Of a stretch of 32,130 nt of DNA, positions 8,072-16,286 are shown in pieces. The notes below the pieces were generated by a model. The model was not told the origin of the DNA. It saw only the letters and a list, made by a program, of their open reading frames with translations, and made no database searches. Origin of the DNA: Ilumatobacteraceae bacterium (GTDB lineage Bacteria; Actinomycetota; Acidimicrobiia; Acidimicrobiales; Ilumatobacteraceae); contig JALQYL010000006.1 in assembly GCA_023254135.1 (NCBI GenBank), positions 1 through 32,130 of the forward strand, written 5' to 3'. Every line of letters begins with the position of its first letter. Position 1 is the stretch's first letter. The position numbers were made by a program, and so were the translations under genes.

Positions 8072-8657
8072 TTCTCGCCCGCGAATAGACGCACCGCGCC
8101 GTGCTGGTGGTGATGGCGTTCCCGATGTGTTCTGTTCCGACGAGCAGAATGACGTGGAGATTGATGTCGCTCGCTGGCGAACCCTGGCGGTCAATGCTTT
8201 GTTGGCCGAAGGGGTGCGTGGCGCCTGCGAATTGTCTCTGTACTTCATCGACGAAGCATCCATCGCAGAGTTGAACGCTGAACACATGGGCAAAGTTGGT
8301 CCAACCGATGTTCTGTCTTTCCCGCTCGATGGTGTTGAAGTTGCTGAGGCACAAGGTCCTGGTGCGTTGTCGTCGGGTCCGGCGCGTCCACATCCTGATC
8401 ACGATGATGTCCCCACTCTTTTAGGCGACGTGTTGGTGTGCCCTTCTGTCGCGCGAAGTCAAGCCCCGACCCATGCTGGGAATCTTGACGATGAATTGGC
8501 TCTACTCGTGGTGCACGGCGTTCTGCACGTGCTTGGATACGACCATGAAATCGAATCCGACACACTCAAGATGAGAGAACGGGAGCTGCTTATTTTGTCC
8601 GCTCATCATTGGGGTGGGGAAGTTCCCAATGGATTCCGACAGGAGCACGACGAATGA
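8064..8657 (+). CDS. ybeY: YbeY endoribonuclease / 16S rRNA maturation factor
   Basis: 197 residues from a GTG at 8064 that overlaps the phoH stop by 8 nt. The zinc site HGVLHVLGYDH (HxxxHxxxxxH) and the substrate-binding block GPTDVLSFPLD identify the family, which acts in 16S rRNA 3'-end maturation and ribosome quality control. The conserved core begins near DVEIDVARW, so the first ~25-40 residues (RPRIDAPRRAGGDG, basic and flexible) are an extension; a second GTG at 8127 would remove about half of it. A ~20-residue Gly/Pro/His-rich insert (about GPGALSSGPARPHPDHDD) separates LSFPLD from GDVLVCP and makes the protein longer than the usual ~155 residues. The gene overlaps the next start by 4 nt (ATGA). 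Confidence 0.92.
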   Translation: MSDSRPRIDAPRRAGGDGVPDVFCSDEQNDVEIDVARWRTLAVNALLAEGVRGACELSLYFIDEASIAELNAEHMGKVGPTDVLSFPLDGVEVAEAQGPGALSSGPARPHPDHDDVPTLLGDVLVCPSVARSQAPTHAGNLDDELALLVVHGVLHVLGYDHEIESDTLKMRERELLILSAHHWGGEVPNGFRQEHDE

Positions 8658-9940
8658 TCGCTTCAACCCCCACCTCCGCCGATTGGTTGATGCTTGTCAC
8701 GATTCTGATTTTGCTGGGATTTCTTATCTTCTTATCCATTGCGGAAATGGGACTGTCTCGCGTGTCCAAACCAAAGGCGCAAGCGTTGGCAGACTCAGGT
8801 GCTCGTGGTGGTACAGCTCTACTCGCGTTGGTCACTCATCCTGAGCGTTGGGTGAATCCGCTGTTGTTGGCGGTCAATGTGTCGCAAACCGTGCAGGCAA
8901 CCCTCACCGGAGTGGTGGCAGGTCGCTTGTTTGGACCTGCCGGAGTGGCAATCGGCGTGGTGTTGAACGTCGTGGTCTTCTTCGTGTTCGCAGAAGCAGT
9001 GCCAAAGACCTACGCCATCATGAACTCCGACCGTGCTGCGCTCAGCAGTTCTCGCATCACTGGCCTGTTGGTGTCGTTCTGGCCATTGCGCGTCATGTCC
9101 CGCGGACTGATAGGACTCACCAATGTCATCATTCCGGGCAAAGGGCTCGAGCAAGGTCCTTTCGTTGGCGAACAGGAGTTTCTGGGCATAGTTGAAGCGG
9201 CGGCCGAGGAAGAAATAATCGAGCACGAAGAACGTGAACTCATTGAATCAATCATTGAATTTGGTGACACGGTTGTTCGCGAGATCATGATTCCCCGTCC
9301 CGACATCATCAGTGTTGATGGAGGGTCTTCAATTGATGCAGCACTCGATATCGCCTTTGAACATGGCGTCAGTCGTTTGCCAGTCATGCACGAAGATTCT
9401 GAGGGTCGTGAAGACATTCTGGGCATTGTGTACGCCAAGGATCTCATGCGAGCCATTCGCAGTGGCCACGGAGGTGATCTGGTGAACGATCTCGTCCGTC
9501 AGGCCGTGGTGCTGCCAGAGAACAAGTCAGTAGCCAAGTTGATGCGAGAGATGCAACGCGACCACTTCCATATGGCCATCGTGGCCGATGAATATGGTTC
9601 CATTGCTGGTCTTCTCACACTTGAAGACTGCCTTGAGGAGTTGGTGGGCGAGATCGTGGATGAACACGATGCAGAAGATCCAGAAATCACAGTCCTTCCA
9701 AACGGCGAAGCTCTGGTTGACGCTGGTATCTCGTTGTCCGACTTCAACGAACATTTCGATGTGTCACTCTCGGAAACCGAATACGACACATTGGCCGGCT
9801 TCTTGTTCGGCACCTTCGAGCACGTTCCTGTGGAGGGCGAGTCTGTGGAGTCTGAAGGGTGGTTGTTCACTATCGACGCTGTGGAAGGACGCCGCATTAC
9901 TCGGGTCCGTGTGACGCCCGTACTTCGTAGTGACGACTAG
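8654..9940 (+). CDS. CNNM/CorC-HlyC family membrane protein with CBS domain pair
   Basis: 428 residues from an ATG at 8654 with AGGAG 8 nt upstream; it overlaps the ybeY stop (ATGA). The order is: a DUF21/CNNM transmembrane domain (three or four hydrophobic segments within residues 8-150), an acidic helix with EEEIIEHEERELIESIIEFGDTVV cut to its core (EEEIIEHEERE), a CBS pair (about 205-325; VREIMIPRPD, HFHMAIVADEYGSIAGLLT) and a C-terminal CorC_HlyC domain (about 345-425). Relatives are Mg2+ or other divalent-cation exporters regulated by nucleotide binding to CBS; older 'hemolysin' names are historical. Placement after phoH-ybeY is a widespread arrangement. The stop TAG abuts the stop of convergent menE with no gap. 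Confidence 0.9.
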   Translation: MIASTPTSADWLMLVTILILLGFLIFLSIAEMGLSRVSKPKAQALADSGARGGTALLALVTHPERWVNPLLLAVNVSQTVQATLTGVVAGRLFGPAGVAIGVVLNVVVFFVFAEAVPKTYAIMNSDRAALSSSRITGLLVSFWPLRVMSRGLIGLTNVIIPGKGLEQGPFVGEQEFLGIVEAAAEEEIIEHEERELIESIIEFGDTVVREIMIPRPDIISVDGGSSIDAALDIAFEHGVSRLPVMHEDSEGREDILGIVYAKDLMRAIRSGHGGDLVNDLVRQAVVLPENKSVAKLMREMQRDHFHMAIVADEYGSIAGLLTLEDCLEELVGEIVDEHDAEDPEITVLPNGEALVDAGISLSDFNEHFDVSLSETEYDTLAGFLFGTFEHVPVEGESVESEGWLFTIDAVEGRRITRVRVTPVLRSDD

Positions 9941-11053
9941 CTACTGAAACTCTGAAAGAACAAGTTCATTTCGACGAGGTTTTCCCAAATTCGTGCGTGG
10001 AATTTCTTGCACAAAATGAACTCGGTGCGGTGCGCAGTGTGCGGGTAGGGACTCTTTGACGAAATCGCGTACCTCGTTCAAAGTGATGCTGGAATCCTTT
10101 GATAGAACTATCCATGCAGTCACCACGTGACCCCACTCGTCGTTCGGTACTCCGGCGACGCAGACATCTGCAATCTTGACGTGGCGTCTCAGTACTTCTT
10201 CCACGGCGTCCGGCCACACGTTTTCACCACCCGTAATGATGAGGTCGCCCTCGCGACCTTCCACTGTTACAACGCCATCTTGGAAGGTCCCGATGTCTCC
10301 CGTGCGAAACCAACCATCGGGTGAGAGTGGATTCGTGCCGTCTCTGTACGAACGCAAAAGCATCGGCGCTCGCAGGTGAATGATGGAATCCACGATTTTC
10401 ACTTCCACACCGGCGAGTGGAACGCCGTCGTACACCAGCCCACTCCCTGTCTCTGTCATTCCGTAGGTGGTCACTGTGTTGTGAGGGCGGTCAGTGGGTG
10501 GTTTTGCTCCCCCCAACACGATCGTTCGAAAAAGGTCGGGATTCACACGTTGCAACGCAGTGGACACCAGCGACACCAAAGTGGCACCTTGTCGTGCTGC
10601 ATTGTTGTACGCCTCAACGGAGAATTGTGCCGCCGTAATGAGGGGAGTCTCAAGAACAAGAGATCGGAGAATGACGGATAGTCCTCCCACATGTGACACC
10701 GGTAGGCATGCAAACCATGTGTCGGTGTGAGAGACCTGCAAGCGCTCCGATGTGGCGTAAGCGCTTGCGCGCACGGCATCGTGCGTGAGCACAACACCCT
10801 TTGGATCTCCCGTGGTTCCAGACGTGGCCACCACCACTGCGTCTCCCGCCTCAACGGGGTCACCGTCATACGCGGTTTCTGAATGGACAGTGGCGATGCG
10901 TGTGGGGCGAATGACGGTCAGTGTCCGTGCGCGAGACGGAAGGGGCAGGCGTTGGTCGAGTGGAAAGACTGCATCTCCGTCGTCCCAAGCCCGTCTGATG
11001 CGGTCCACAAGAGCTGGGCCATTCGGCATGTCCAGGCAGATCAGCTCATTCAC
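9941..11053 (-). CDS. menE: o-Succinylbenzoate-CoA ligase (MenE)
   Basis: 370 residues from a GTG at 11053, selected because TACGCT ends exactly 6 nt upstream. An ATG at 11089 would add 12 residues and put both divergent start codons inside one CATG. This is an ANL-superfamily adenylating enzyme: P-loop VVATSGTTGDPKGVVLTH, TTYGMTETGSG, GWFRTGDIG, and the C-terminal domain with the catalytic Lys in RTNLGKPRR. MenE activates o-succinylbenzoate with ATP and CoA ahead of ring closure by MenB. The assignment rests on the short length typical of MenE (rather than ~550-residue fatty-acyl ligases) and on neighbouring men genes. menB and menC are not in the window. Confidence 0.85.
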   Translation of the reverse strand: MNELICLDMPNGPALVDRIRRAWDDGDAVFPLDQRLPLPSRARTLTVIRPTRIATVHSETAYDGDPVEAGDAVVVATSGTTGDPKGVVLTHDAVRASAYATSERLQVSHTDTWFACLPVSHVGGLSVILRSLVLETPLITAAQFSVEAYNNAARQGATLVSLVSTALQRVNPDLFRTIVLGGAKPPTDRPHNTVTTYGMTETGSGLVYDGVPLAGVEVKIVDSIIHLRAPMLLRSYRDGTNPLSPDGWFRTGDIGTFQDGVVTVEGREGDLIITGGENVWPDAVEEVLRRHVKIADVCVAGVPNDEWGHVVTAWIVLSKDSSITLNEVRDFVKESLPAHCAPHRVHFVQEIPRTNLGKPRRNELVLSEFQ

Positions 11054-11059
11054 GATGAC

Positions 11060-11065
11060 AGCGTA
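11060..11065 (-). promoter_or_regulatory. -10-like hexamer for menE (leaderless)
   Basis: Minus-strand TACGCT is followed by 6 nt (GTCATC) and a GTG at 11053. The same hexamer and spacing occur before the GGDEF-EAL gene. Confidence 0.4.
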
Positions 11066-11087
11066 CGCACCATGCGACACTTGAGGC

Positions 11088-11993
11088 ATGGCAAATGACG
11101 CACACCCACACAGTCTCGGATGGAAGAAATGGGTGGTTGGAGCTCGACCCCGCACATTGCCCGCCGCCGTCGTTCCCGTTGCAGTAGGTGGAGCGTGTGC
11201 ATCGGAGATCCACGCAGGGTCGTGGTGGCGATTGGCTCTGGCTGCAGTGGTAAGTCTTGCGCTGCAGGTGGGCGTGAACTATGCGAACGACTATTCAGAT
11301 GGAGTCCGTGGCACCGACGAGGTGCGGGTGGGTCCACTGCGACTGGTGGGTTCCGGCGTCGCGAGTGCGCAGTCGGTCAAGATTGCAGCGTTCGTCGCCT
11401 TTGGCGTGGCTGCAGTAGCAGGAAGCGTGCTTGCGGTTAGTACCACGATGTGGCTGATTGCTGTCGGAGTTGCAGCGATCGTTGCTGCTTGGACGTACAC
11501 GGGTGGGCCACGTCCGTACGGTTACGCAGGTTTTGGCGAGTTGTTCGTGTTCATCTTTTTTGGTGTGGTGGCAACCATTGGGTCGGAATTTGTTGTGGCG
11601 GAACAAATCACCTCAACTGCAGTCATCGCGAGTATCGCGGTTGGAGTTTTTGCTTGTTCGCTGTTGGTGGTGAACAACCTTCGCGACATTCCGGGAGACA
11701 CTGTGGCAGGGAAGAACACGTTGGCAGTTCGATTGGGTGATGCCAGAACTCGCAAGTTCTTTGCCTTGCTCATTGTCGTTGCGGCCTTGGCCATTATTGG
11801 CACTGCGTTTTCGGCCGGACCAATGGCCCTCGCTGGCTTGGTGGGTGTGATTGCGGTTCGTCCGGCCCTGAATGACATTGGTCGTGGTGCAAAAGGACCA
11901 CAACTCATTCCTGTTCTCGGCGCCGTGGGACGAGCTCAAATGATTCTGGCAGTCACCTATTCCGTTGGAATAGCAATGGCACTGCATTCATGA
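11088..11993 (+). CDS. menA: 1,4-Dihydroxy-2-naphthoate polyprenyltransferase (MenA)
   Basis: 301 residues, a UbiA-superfamily integral membrane prenyltransferase that attaches the polyprenyl tail to dihydroxynaphthoate, giving demethylmenaquinone. The N-terminus WVVGARPRTLPAAVVPVAVG is diagnostic. The first Asp-rich motif is NDYSDGVRGTDE followed by VGPLRLVGSG; the second is NNLRDIPGDTVAGKNTLAVRLGD. About eight hydrophobic segments are visible. A weak -10-like GACACT ends 6 nt before the ATG. The stop TGA (11991-11993) follows directly on the complement of the convergent menH stop (11988-11990), so the two coding regions overlap by 6 nt. Confidence 0.95.
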   Translation: MANDAHPHSLGWKKWVVGARPRTLPAAVVPVAVGGACASEIHAGSWWRLALAAVVSLALQVGVNYANDYSDGVRGTDEVRVGPLRLVGSGVASAQSVKIAAFVAFGVAAVAGSVLAVSTTMWLIAVGVAAIVAAWTYTGGPRPYGYAGFGELFVFIFFGVVATIGSEFVVAEQITSTAVIASIAVGVFACSLLVVNNLRDIPGDTVAGKNTLAVRLGDARTRKFFALLIVVAALAIIGTAFSAGPMALAGLVGVIAVRPALNDIGRGAKGPQLIPVLGAVGRAQMILAVTYSVGIAMALHS

Positions 11994-12725
11994 CAAGAAA
12001 TCAATGAGAATCTGCATGAACGATGCATGTTTCTCAAGATGCACCGTGTGACCACATTCCGGAACGATGTACAAACGTGAATGAGGAATCATTGAGTGCA
12101 TGCGTTCGGCGATGTTGGAAAACTTCTTGTCCTGTTCGCCCGCAACCAAAAGCACCGGCATGGTGAGTTCATGAAGTCGACTCCACAGCGGTGTTTGTGT
12201 GCCAGTGCCCGCATAACGAAGTGAGTTCGCAAGTCCTGAAGCAGTGTTGGTGAGTCGCTCGTTTAGTTGGGCACTCTCTGTGGACAAACCGGCAAACATG
12301 GGATTTGCCAGCCACTCCGTTATGAATGCGGGTACTCCTACGGATTCAATATGGTCGGCCAAATTGCCATCGCTGGCGACTCGCTGTGTTCGTTCAATGT
12401 GTTCTTCAATTCCTGCTGTTCCACTTATGAGTACCAGCTTTTGCACGACATGTGGCTGTTGCAGGGCAGTATGGAGACACATGCGGGCGCCCATGGAATA
12501 TCCGACGAGGGATCCTGGAAACATGGTGTCAGCGATGTCGTTACCGCACTGAATGAGTGTTCGTGCTCCATCCGGCGAGGCGCCGTGCCCAGGAGCATCG
12601 ATGGTGGTGCAAGCAAAACTTGGTAAGTCGTGTACGACCTGGTCCCAGGATTTGGAGGTCTGGGTGAATCCGTGAACGAACGCGACATGTGGCCCCTCAC
12701 CGATAGTGCGATGTGCAAGCTTCAA
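11988..12725 (-). CDS. menH: Alpha/beta hydrolase, probable SHCHC synthase (MenH-like)
   Basis: 245 residues from a TTG at 12725 that overlaps the stop of the upstream DsbA-like gene (TTGA). The fold is clear: VAFVHGFTQTSKSWD, nucleophile Ser77 in LVGYSMGAR, catalytic Asp in VAGEQDKKF, and His in PECGHTVHLEK. The segment LVLISGTAGIEE, with the following R-D-LA-IE-GV-FI-EW pattern, resembles MenH, which eliminates pyruvate from SEPHCHC. Neighbouring menA, menD, menF and menG support this. A generic hydrolase cannot be excluded, as MenH is a member of a very broad family. The TTG start was accepted because it is coupled to the upstream stop and gives a normal N-terminus (LKLAHRTIGEGP). Confidence 0.75.
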   Translation of the reverse strand: MKLAHRTIGEGPHVAFVHGFTQTSKSWDQVVHDLPSFACTTIDAPGHGASPDGARTLIQCGNDIADTMFPGSLVGYSMGARMCLHTALQQPHVVQKLVLISGTAGIEEHIERTQRVASDGNLADHIESVGVPAFITEWLANPMFAGLSTESAQLNERLTNTASGLANSLRYAGTGTQTPLWSRLHELTMPVLLVAGEQDKKFSNIAERMHSMIPHSRLYIVPECGHTVHLEKHASFMQILIDFLS

Positions 12726-13369
12726 CGGGAAAGAATCTTCTCGATGACGTTCACAAAGACCTCTGGGTCCTGAGCTCCTGGAATGAGGAATTGGTTGTTG
12801 ATGACGAATGAGGGAACTGCAGTGATGTCACGCATTGCAGCGCCTTCCAAATCGGCCCGGACCTCTTCGTACCCAGCATCGGTTGACAGCCAATCGTTGA
12901 GTTCGGCACCGTCGAAGCCGCATTCATGTGCGCACTGAACGATGACCTCCCGACTTCCCACATCGAGACCATCGGTGAAATAGGCCTTCAAGAGACGCTC
13001 CTTGAGTGTGATTTGTGCTGAAGCGCCCAACGTGGTGAGTGCCCAATGGATGGCACGATGGCATTCAATGGTGTTTGCGCGCAACGCAATATCCATGTTG
13101 AATTCAATTCCGTCCTCAGCTGCGACATTGGTGACGTGTTGAAGAATTTGATTCGCCCTGTCGGAACCGCCAAATTTTTTGGCATAGGCCTCGGCGACGG
13201 GCGTGGGTGACCCAACCGGGGCAGTGGGGTCAAGTTGGTATGCCTTGAAGACCACGTTGATGGGCTCCGTGATTCCCTTGTTTCGTAGGGTGGCGACAGC
13301 CTTGTCAAACCGGATTTTCCCTATGTAGCACCACGGGCAAACAACATCGGACCAGATTTCAACCTGCAT
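12722..13369 (-). CDS. FrnE-like DsbA family oxidoreductase
   Basis: 215 residues from an ATG at 13369, supported by TATCGT ending 7 nt upstream and by the N-terminus MQVEIWSDVVCPWCYIGK, with the CPWC redox motif at residues 11-14. FrnE/2-hydroxychromene-2-carboxylate isomerase-like proteins are cytoplasmic thioredoxin-fold enzymes; no signal peptide is present. The C-terminus has the cis-Pro region AVPSFVINNQFLIPGAQ. Members are annotated as polyketide isomerases or disulfide oxidoreductases; the substrate is unknown. It is the first gene of a two-gene unit with menH (4-nt overlap) and lies divergent from menD, so a link to quinone or thiol redox balance is possible but unproven. Confidence 0.85.
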   Translation of the reverse strand: MQVEIWSDVVCPWCYIGKIRFDKAVATLRNKGITEPINVVFKAYQLDPTAPVGSPTPVAEAYAKKFGGSDRANQILQHVTNVAAEDGIEFNMDIALRANTIECHRAIHWALTTLGASAQITLKERLLKAYFTDGLDVGSREVIVQCAHECGFDGAELNDWLSTDAGYEEVRADLEGAAMRDITAVPSFVINNQFLIPGAQDPEVFVNVIEKILSR

Positions 13370-13376
13370 AGGTGAC

Positions 13377-13382
13377 ACGATA
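13377..13382 (-). promoter_or_regulatory. -10-like hexamer for the FrnE-like gene
   Basis: Minus-strand TATCGT is followed by 7 nt (GTCACCT) and the ATG at 13369. The divergent menD starts at 13389, so this promoter lies entirely in the 19-bp gap. Confidence 0.5.
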
Positions 13383-13388
13383 GAAGGA

Positions 13389-15071
13389 ATGAGTACTCCA
13401 GGAGACACCTCGGCCACGTTTTGCGCAACATTGGTGGATGAATGGATTCACCAGGGCGTTCGTCATGCAGTGGTGGCACCAGGAAGTCGGAGTACTCCAT
13501 TGGCTGTGGCACTTGCTCGTCGTCCCGAATTGTCAATTCATGTTTTTCACGACGAGCGAACTGCGGCCTTTGCGGCATTGGGAATCGGTGTGGAGACAGG
13601 CTTCCCCGCTGTCCTGTTGTGTACATCCGGCACCGCTGCGACTCATTTTCATGCTGCGGTGGCTGAAGCTGATCTCAGCAACGTCCCAATGATCGTATGC
13701 ACAGCCGACCGACCACCTGAATTGCGCGATGTGGGAGCTCCTCAGACAATCCGTCAAACAGATATGTATGGGACAAAGGTGCGATGGTTCCATGATCCGG
13801 GTGTACCAAGTGATGAGGCACGCGATTCTTGGCGTTCATTGGCCTCACGTCTGGTTGCAAGTGCAATCACCCATCGTCCTGGACCTGTCCACGTGAACCT
13901 GCCATTTCGTGAACCTTTGCTCGGAACTCCCACATCACTTCCCGAAGCGCGGAGTTCTGGGTGGGCTCGCACGCAGTCAAAGATCGTGGTGCCCGCAGTT
14001 GTCGTGAGCGAATGTGCGCAACGAATGAGCGGAAGGCGGGGCATCATCGTTGCCGGTCGTGGCGCCACGCCGGCCACATTGGAATTGGCAACGGCCTTGG
14101 GCTGGCCGATTCTTGCTGATGCTCGTAGCGGATTACGGATGGGGCATCCTGCGTGTGTGATGGCATTTGATGCAATTCTTCGTTCGCAGGAATTTGCGTC
14201 GAACCATCGTCCGGATCTGGTACTTCGTGTCGGAGAGCCGCCTGCTTCAAAAGTGACGAATCAGTGGATTGCTTCATGTGGTGCTGAAGTGATGCAAGTA
14301 CAGCCATACGGAAACGTGACAGACCCGGACCATTTGGTGTCCGTACACCTCATCGGCGACGTCGACTCCACTTTGCTCGGCTTGGCTGCTGCAGTGGCTC
14401 GTGTTGAGTCTTCATGGCTGTCGGATTGGGCCGAAGCCGAACGAACCACTCAAGCTGTTCTGGATGCGTGGTCATCCGAGCACGACAGTGAAATCACAAA
14501 TGCTCGCGCCGTGACAAAATCGCTTTCCTCCGGCGACCGGTTCGTTGTGTCGTCGTCCATGCCAATTCGTGACGTGGAGTGGTTTGGATCGGTCACCACC
14601 GACGTTCATGTCCACTCCAATCGTGGTGCAAATGGTATCGACGGAGTCATCAGCACCGCGGTGGGAGTGGCACTTGCATCAGGGAAGAAGACGGTTGTCT
14701 ACATCGGCGACGTTGCTGCAGTCCATGATGCAAATGCTCTGTTGGCCCTCATGTCGCGAAACGCTGAGGTGAAGGTGGTTGTTTCGAACAATGATGGTGG
14801 AAGCATCTTCTCGTTCTTGCCCCAAGCTGCTTTGGTAGACACCCATACTTTTGAAACGTTGTACGGAACACCGCATGGTGTTTCTTTTGCACATTTGGCG
14901 AAAGCATTCGGAGTGCCGTACGTCTTGACCTCGGCCACCGAACTGCCCAAGCTGATTCGTGAATCTGGTAGCGCGGTCATTGAGTTGTCCACCCAACGAA
15001 ATGTCAACGTTTCACAGCATGCACAAGTGAACGATGCGGTAACTGCCGCCATCGATGCGCTGCATTTGTAA
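13389..15071 (+). CDS. menD: SEPHCHC synthase (MenD)
   Basis: 560 residues, the usual MenD length. This thiamine-diphosphate enzyme condenses 2-oxoglutarate with isochorismate, the committed step to menaquinone. Visible features are the N-terminal ATLVDEWIHQGVRHAVVAPGSRSTPLA, the activating Glu in HVFHDERTAAFAALGIG, LCTSGTAATHFHAAVAEA, and the C-terminal ThDP/Mg segment GDVAAVHDANALL with VVSNNDGGSIFSFLPQA. The start was chosen from the family N-terminus. No clear leaderless -10 precedes it, unlike its divergent partner. It ends 6 bp from the convergent menF stop. Confidence 0.95.
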   Translation: MSTPGDTSATFCATLVDEWIHQGVRHAVVAPGSRSTPLAVALARRPELSIHVFHDERTAAFAALGIGVETGFPAVLLCTSGTAATHFHAAVAEADLSNVPMIVCTADRPPELRDVGAPQTIRQTDMYGTKVRWFHDPGVPSDEARDSWRSLASRLVASAITHRPGPVHVNLPFREPLLGTPTSLPEARSSGWARTQSKIVVPAVVVSECAQRMSGRRGIIVAGRGATPATLELATALGWPILADARSGLRMGHPACVMAFDAILRSQEFASNHRPDLVLRVGEPPASKVTNQWIASCGAEVMQVQPYGNVTDPDHLVSVHLIGDVDSTLLGLAAAVARVESSWLSDWAEAERTTQAVLDAWSSEHDSEITNARAVTKSLSSGDRFVVSSSMPIRDVEWFGSVTTDVHVHSNRGANGIDGVISTAVGVALASGKKTVVYIGDVAAVHDANALLALMSRNAEVKVVVSNNDGGSIFSFLPQAALVDTHTFETLYGTPHGVSFAHLAKAFGVPYVLTSATELPKLIRESGSAVIELSTQRNVNVSQHAQVNDAVTAAIDALHL

Positions 15072-15077
15072 CACCAA

Positions 15078-16286
15078 TCAGGGTCGAACGATGGCAGACA
15101 GCATGGCCTGGAACTTTGCCTGGGTCTCTGCAAGTTCCGCATAAGGGTCACTTTCAGCCACGATGCCTCCACCTGCGAATAGGCGGGCATGTCGTTTGTC
15201 ATCACTGATTTCGGCACATCGAATGGCAACGGCAAAGGTGCCACTGCCGTGCTGGTCGAGGACTCCGACAGCCCCGCCGTAATAGCCGCGTTTGAAAGGT
15301 TCGTTTTCTTGAATGAACGCAATGGCTTGAGCACTCGGATATCCGCCCAAGGCTGGTGTGGGACACAGTTCCTTCACCAAGGACATCACATGTGGCGTTG
15401 GCTCTGTGAGAGCGCCCTCGATGGCCGTGCCGAGATGCTGGACGTTTGCCACCGTCACAATGGATGGCTCGGCCTCCCAGTCGAGATACGAACAATGTGG
15501 CAGCAATGTGTCTCGCACCATGTCAATCACCAGTCGATGTTCCACCTGGTTTTTCGTGGATGCAATGAGCTCTGCTGCCAATTGAGCGTCAGTGTCTGGA
15601 TCTCCCGTGCGTGGTGCGGTGCCGGCCAACGGGTGACTTCGCACCACGCGTTCGTCCACTGAAACAAGCAACTCAGGCGACGCACCAATGAGAGTGTTGA
15701 CACGAAAGCGATAGCTGGTGGCGAACGACGCCTTCAGTCGGTGCAGCACACTGTGAGTGTTGATTGGTTCATCTGCAGTCACCTCTATGTCCCGAGCAAT
15801 CACCACTTTCTTGAGTGCGCCGCTTTGTACGGTGTCGCGGGCACGGGCAACGGTCTCAAGGTATTGCGGGACAGGAGACAAGGGTGCGACGCGAAAAGTA
15901 TTGGTACCGGCACGTGGAGACCGAGTGTTCTGCACCTCCGAGAGAAATTGCTCGAGGCGTTCGCTGTTTGCTTCGGATTCTGATGACGCCAATACGGTGA
16001 CAAATCGCAATCCGTTCGAGCCGTGCGAAACCAGAAATTCCGGCACGTAGAAAGTGGATGGCTCTGTTGGAAGGAACGGCACAAGGCCGAAGGCAATTGG
16101 CGACGGAAATTCAGGCGTGAGATTTTTGATGCTTGCCAAGTAATTGGTGATTTCGTGTTCACCAATGGTTGCCATCACGCCACGCGATGCGTATCCCAGT
16201 CCTTCTCGCTCAAAAAGCATTCCATTGTCCGCACACACGCTCGTGAGATCGAGTGGCGTTTCAATTTCAATGGAACGGCAGAACAT
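15078..16286 (-). CDS. menF: Isochorismate synthase (MenF)
   Basis: 402 residues, a chorismate-binding (MST family) enzyme converting chorismate to isochorismate for MenD. Family blocks include GALKKVVIARDI (general-base Lys), ASPELLVSVDERVVRSHPLAGT, VKELCPTPALGGYPSAQA, and the Mg-binding C-terminal region RLFAGGGIVAESDPYAELAETQAKF. Salicylate or anthranilate synthases share the fold, but menD/menG neighbours favour MenF. The ATG overlaps the menG stop by one base (TGATG), so menG-menF is an operon on the minus strand. Confidence 0.92.
   Translation of the reverse strand: MFCRSIEIETPLDLTSVCADNGMLFEREGLGYASRGVMATIGEHEITNYLASIKNLTPEFPSPIAFGLVPFLPTEPSTFYVPEFLVSHGSNGLRFVTVLASSESEANSERLEQFLSEVQNTRSPRAGTNTFRVAPLSPVPQYLETVARARDTVQSGALKKVVIARDIEVTADEPINTHSVLHRLKASFATSYRFRVNTLIGASPELLVSVDERVVRSHPLAGTAPRTGDPDTDAQLAAELIASTKNQVEHRLVIDMVRDTLLPHCSYLDWEAEPSIVTVANVQHLGTAIEGALTEPTPHVMSLVKELCPTPALGGYPSAQAIAFIQENEPFKRGYYGGAVGVLDQHGSGTFAVAIRCAEISDDKRHARLFAGGGIVAESDPYAELAETQAKFQAMLSAIVRP

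Noticed and set aside
11054-11155. Upstream extension of menE
   Set aside because: It would run into menA; MenE similarity begins after the GTG at 11053. The ATG at 11089 remains possible.
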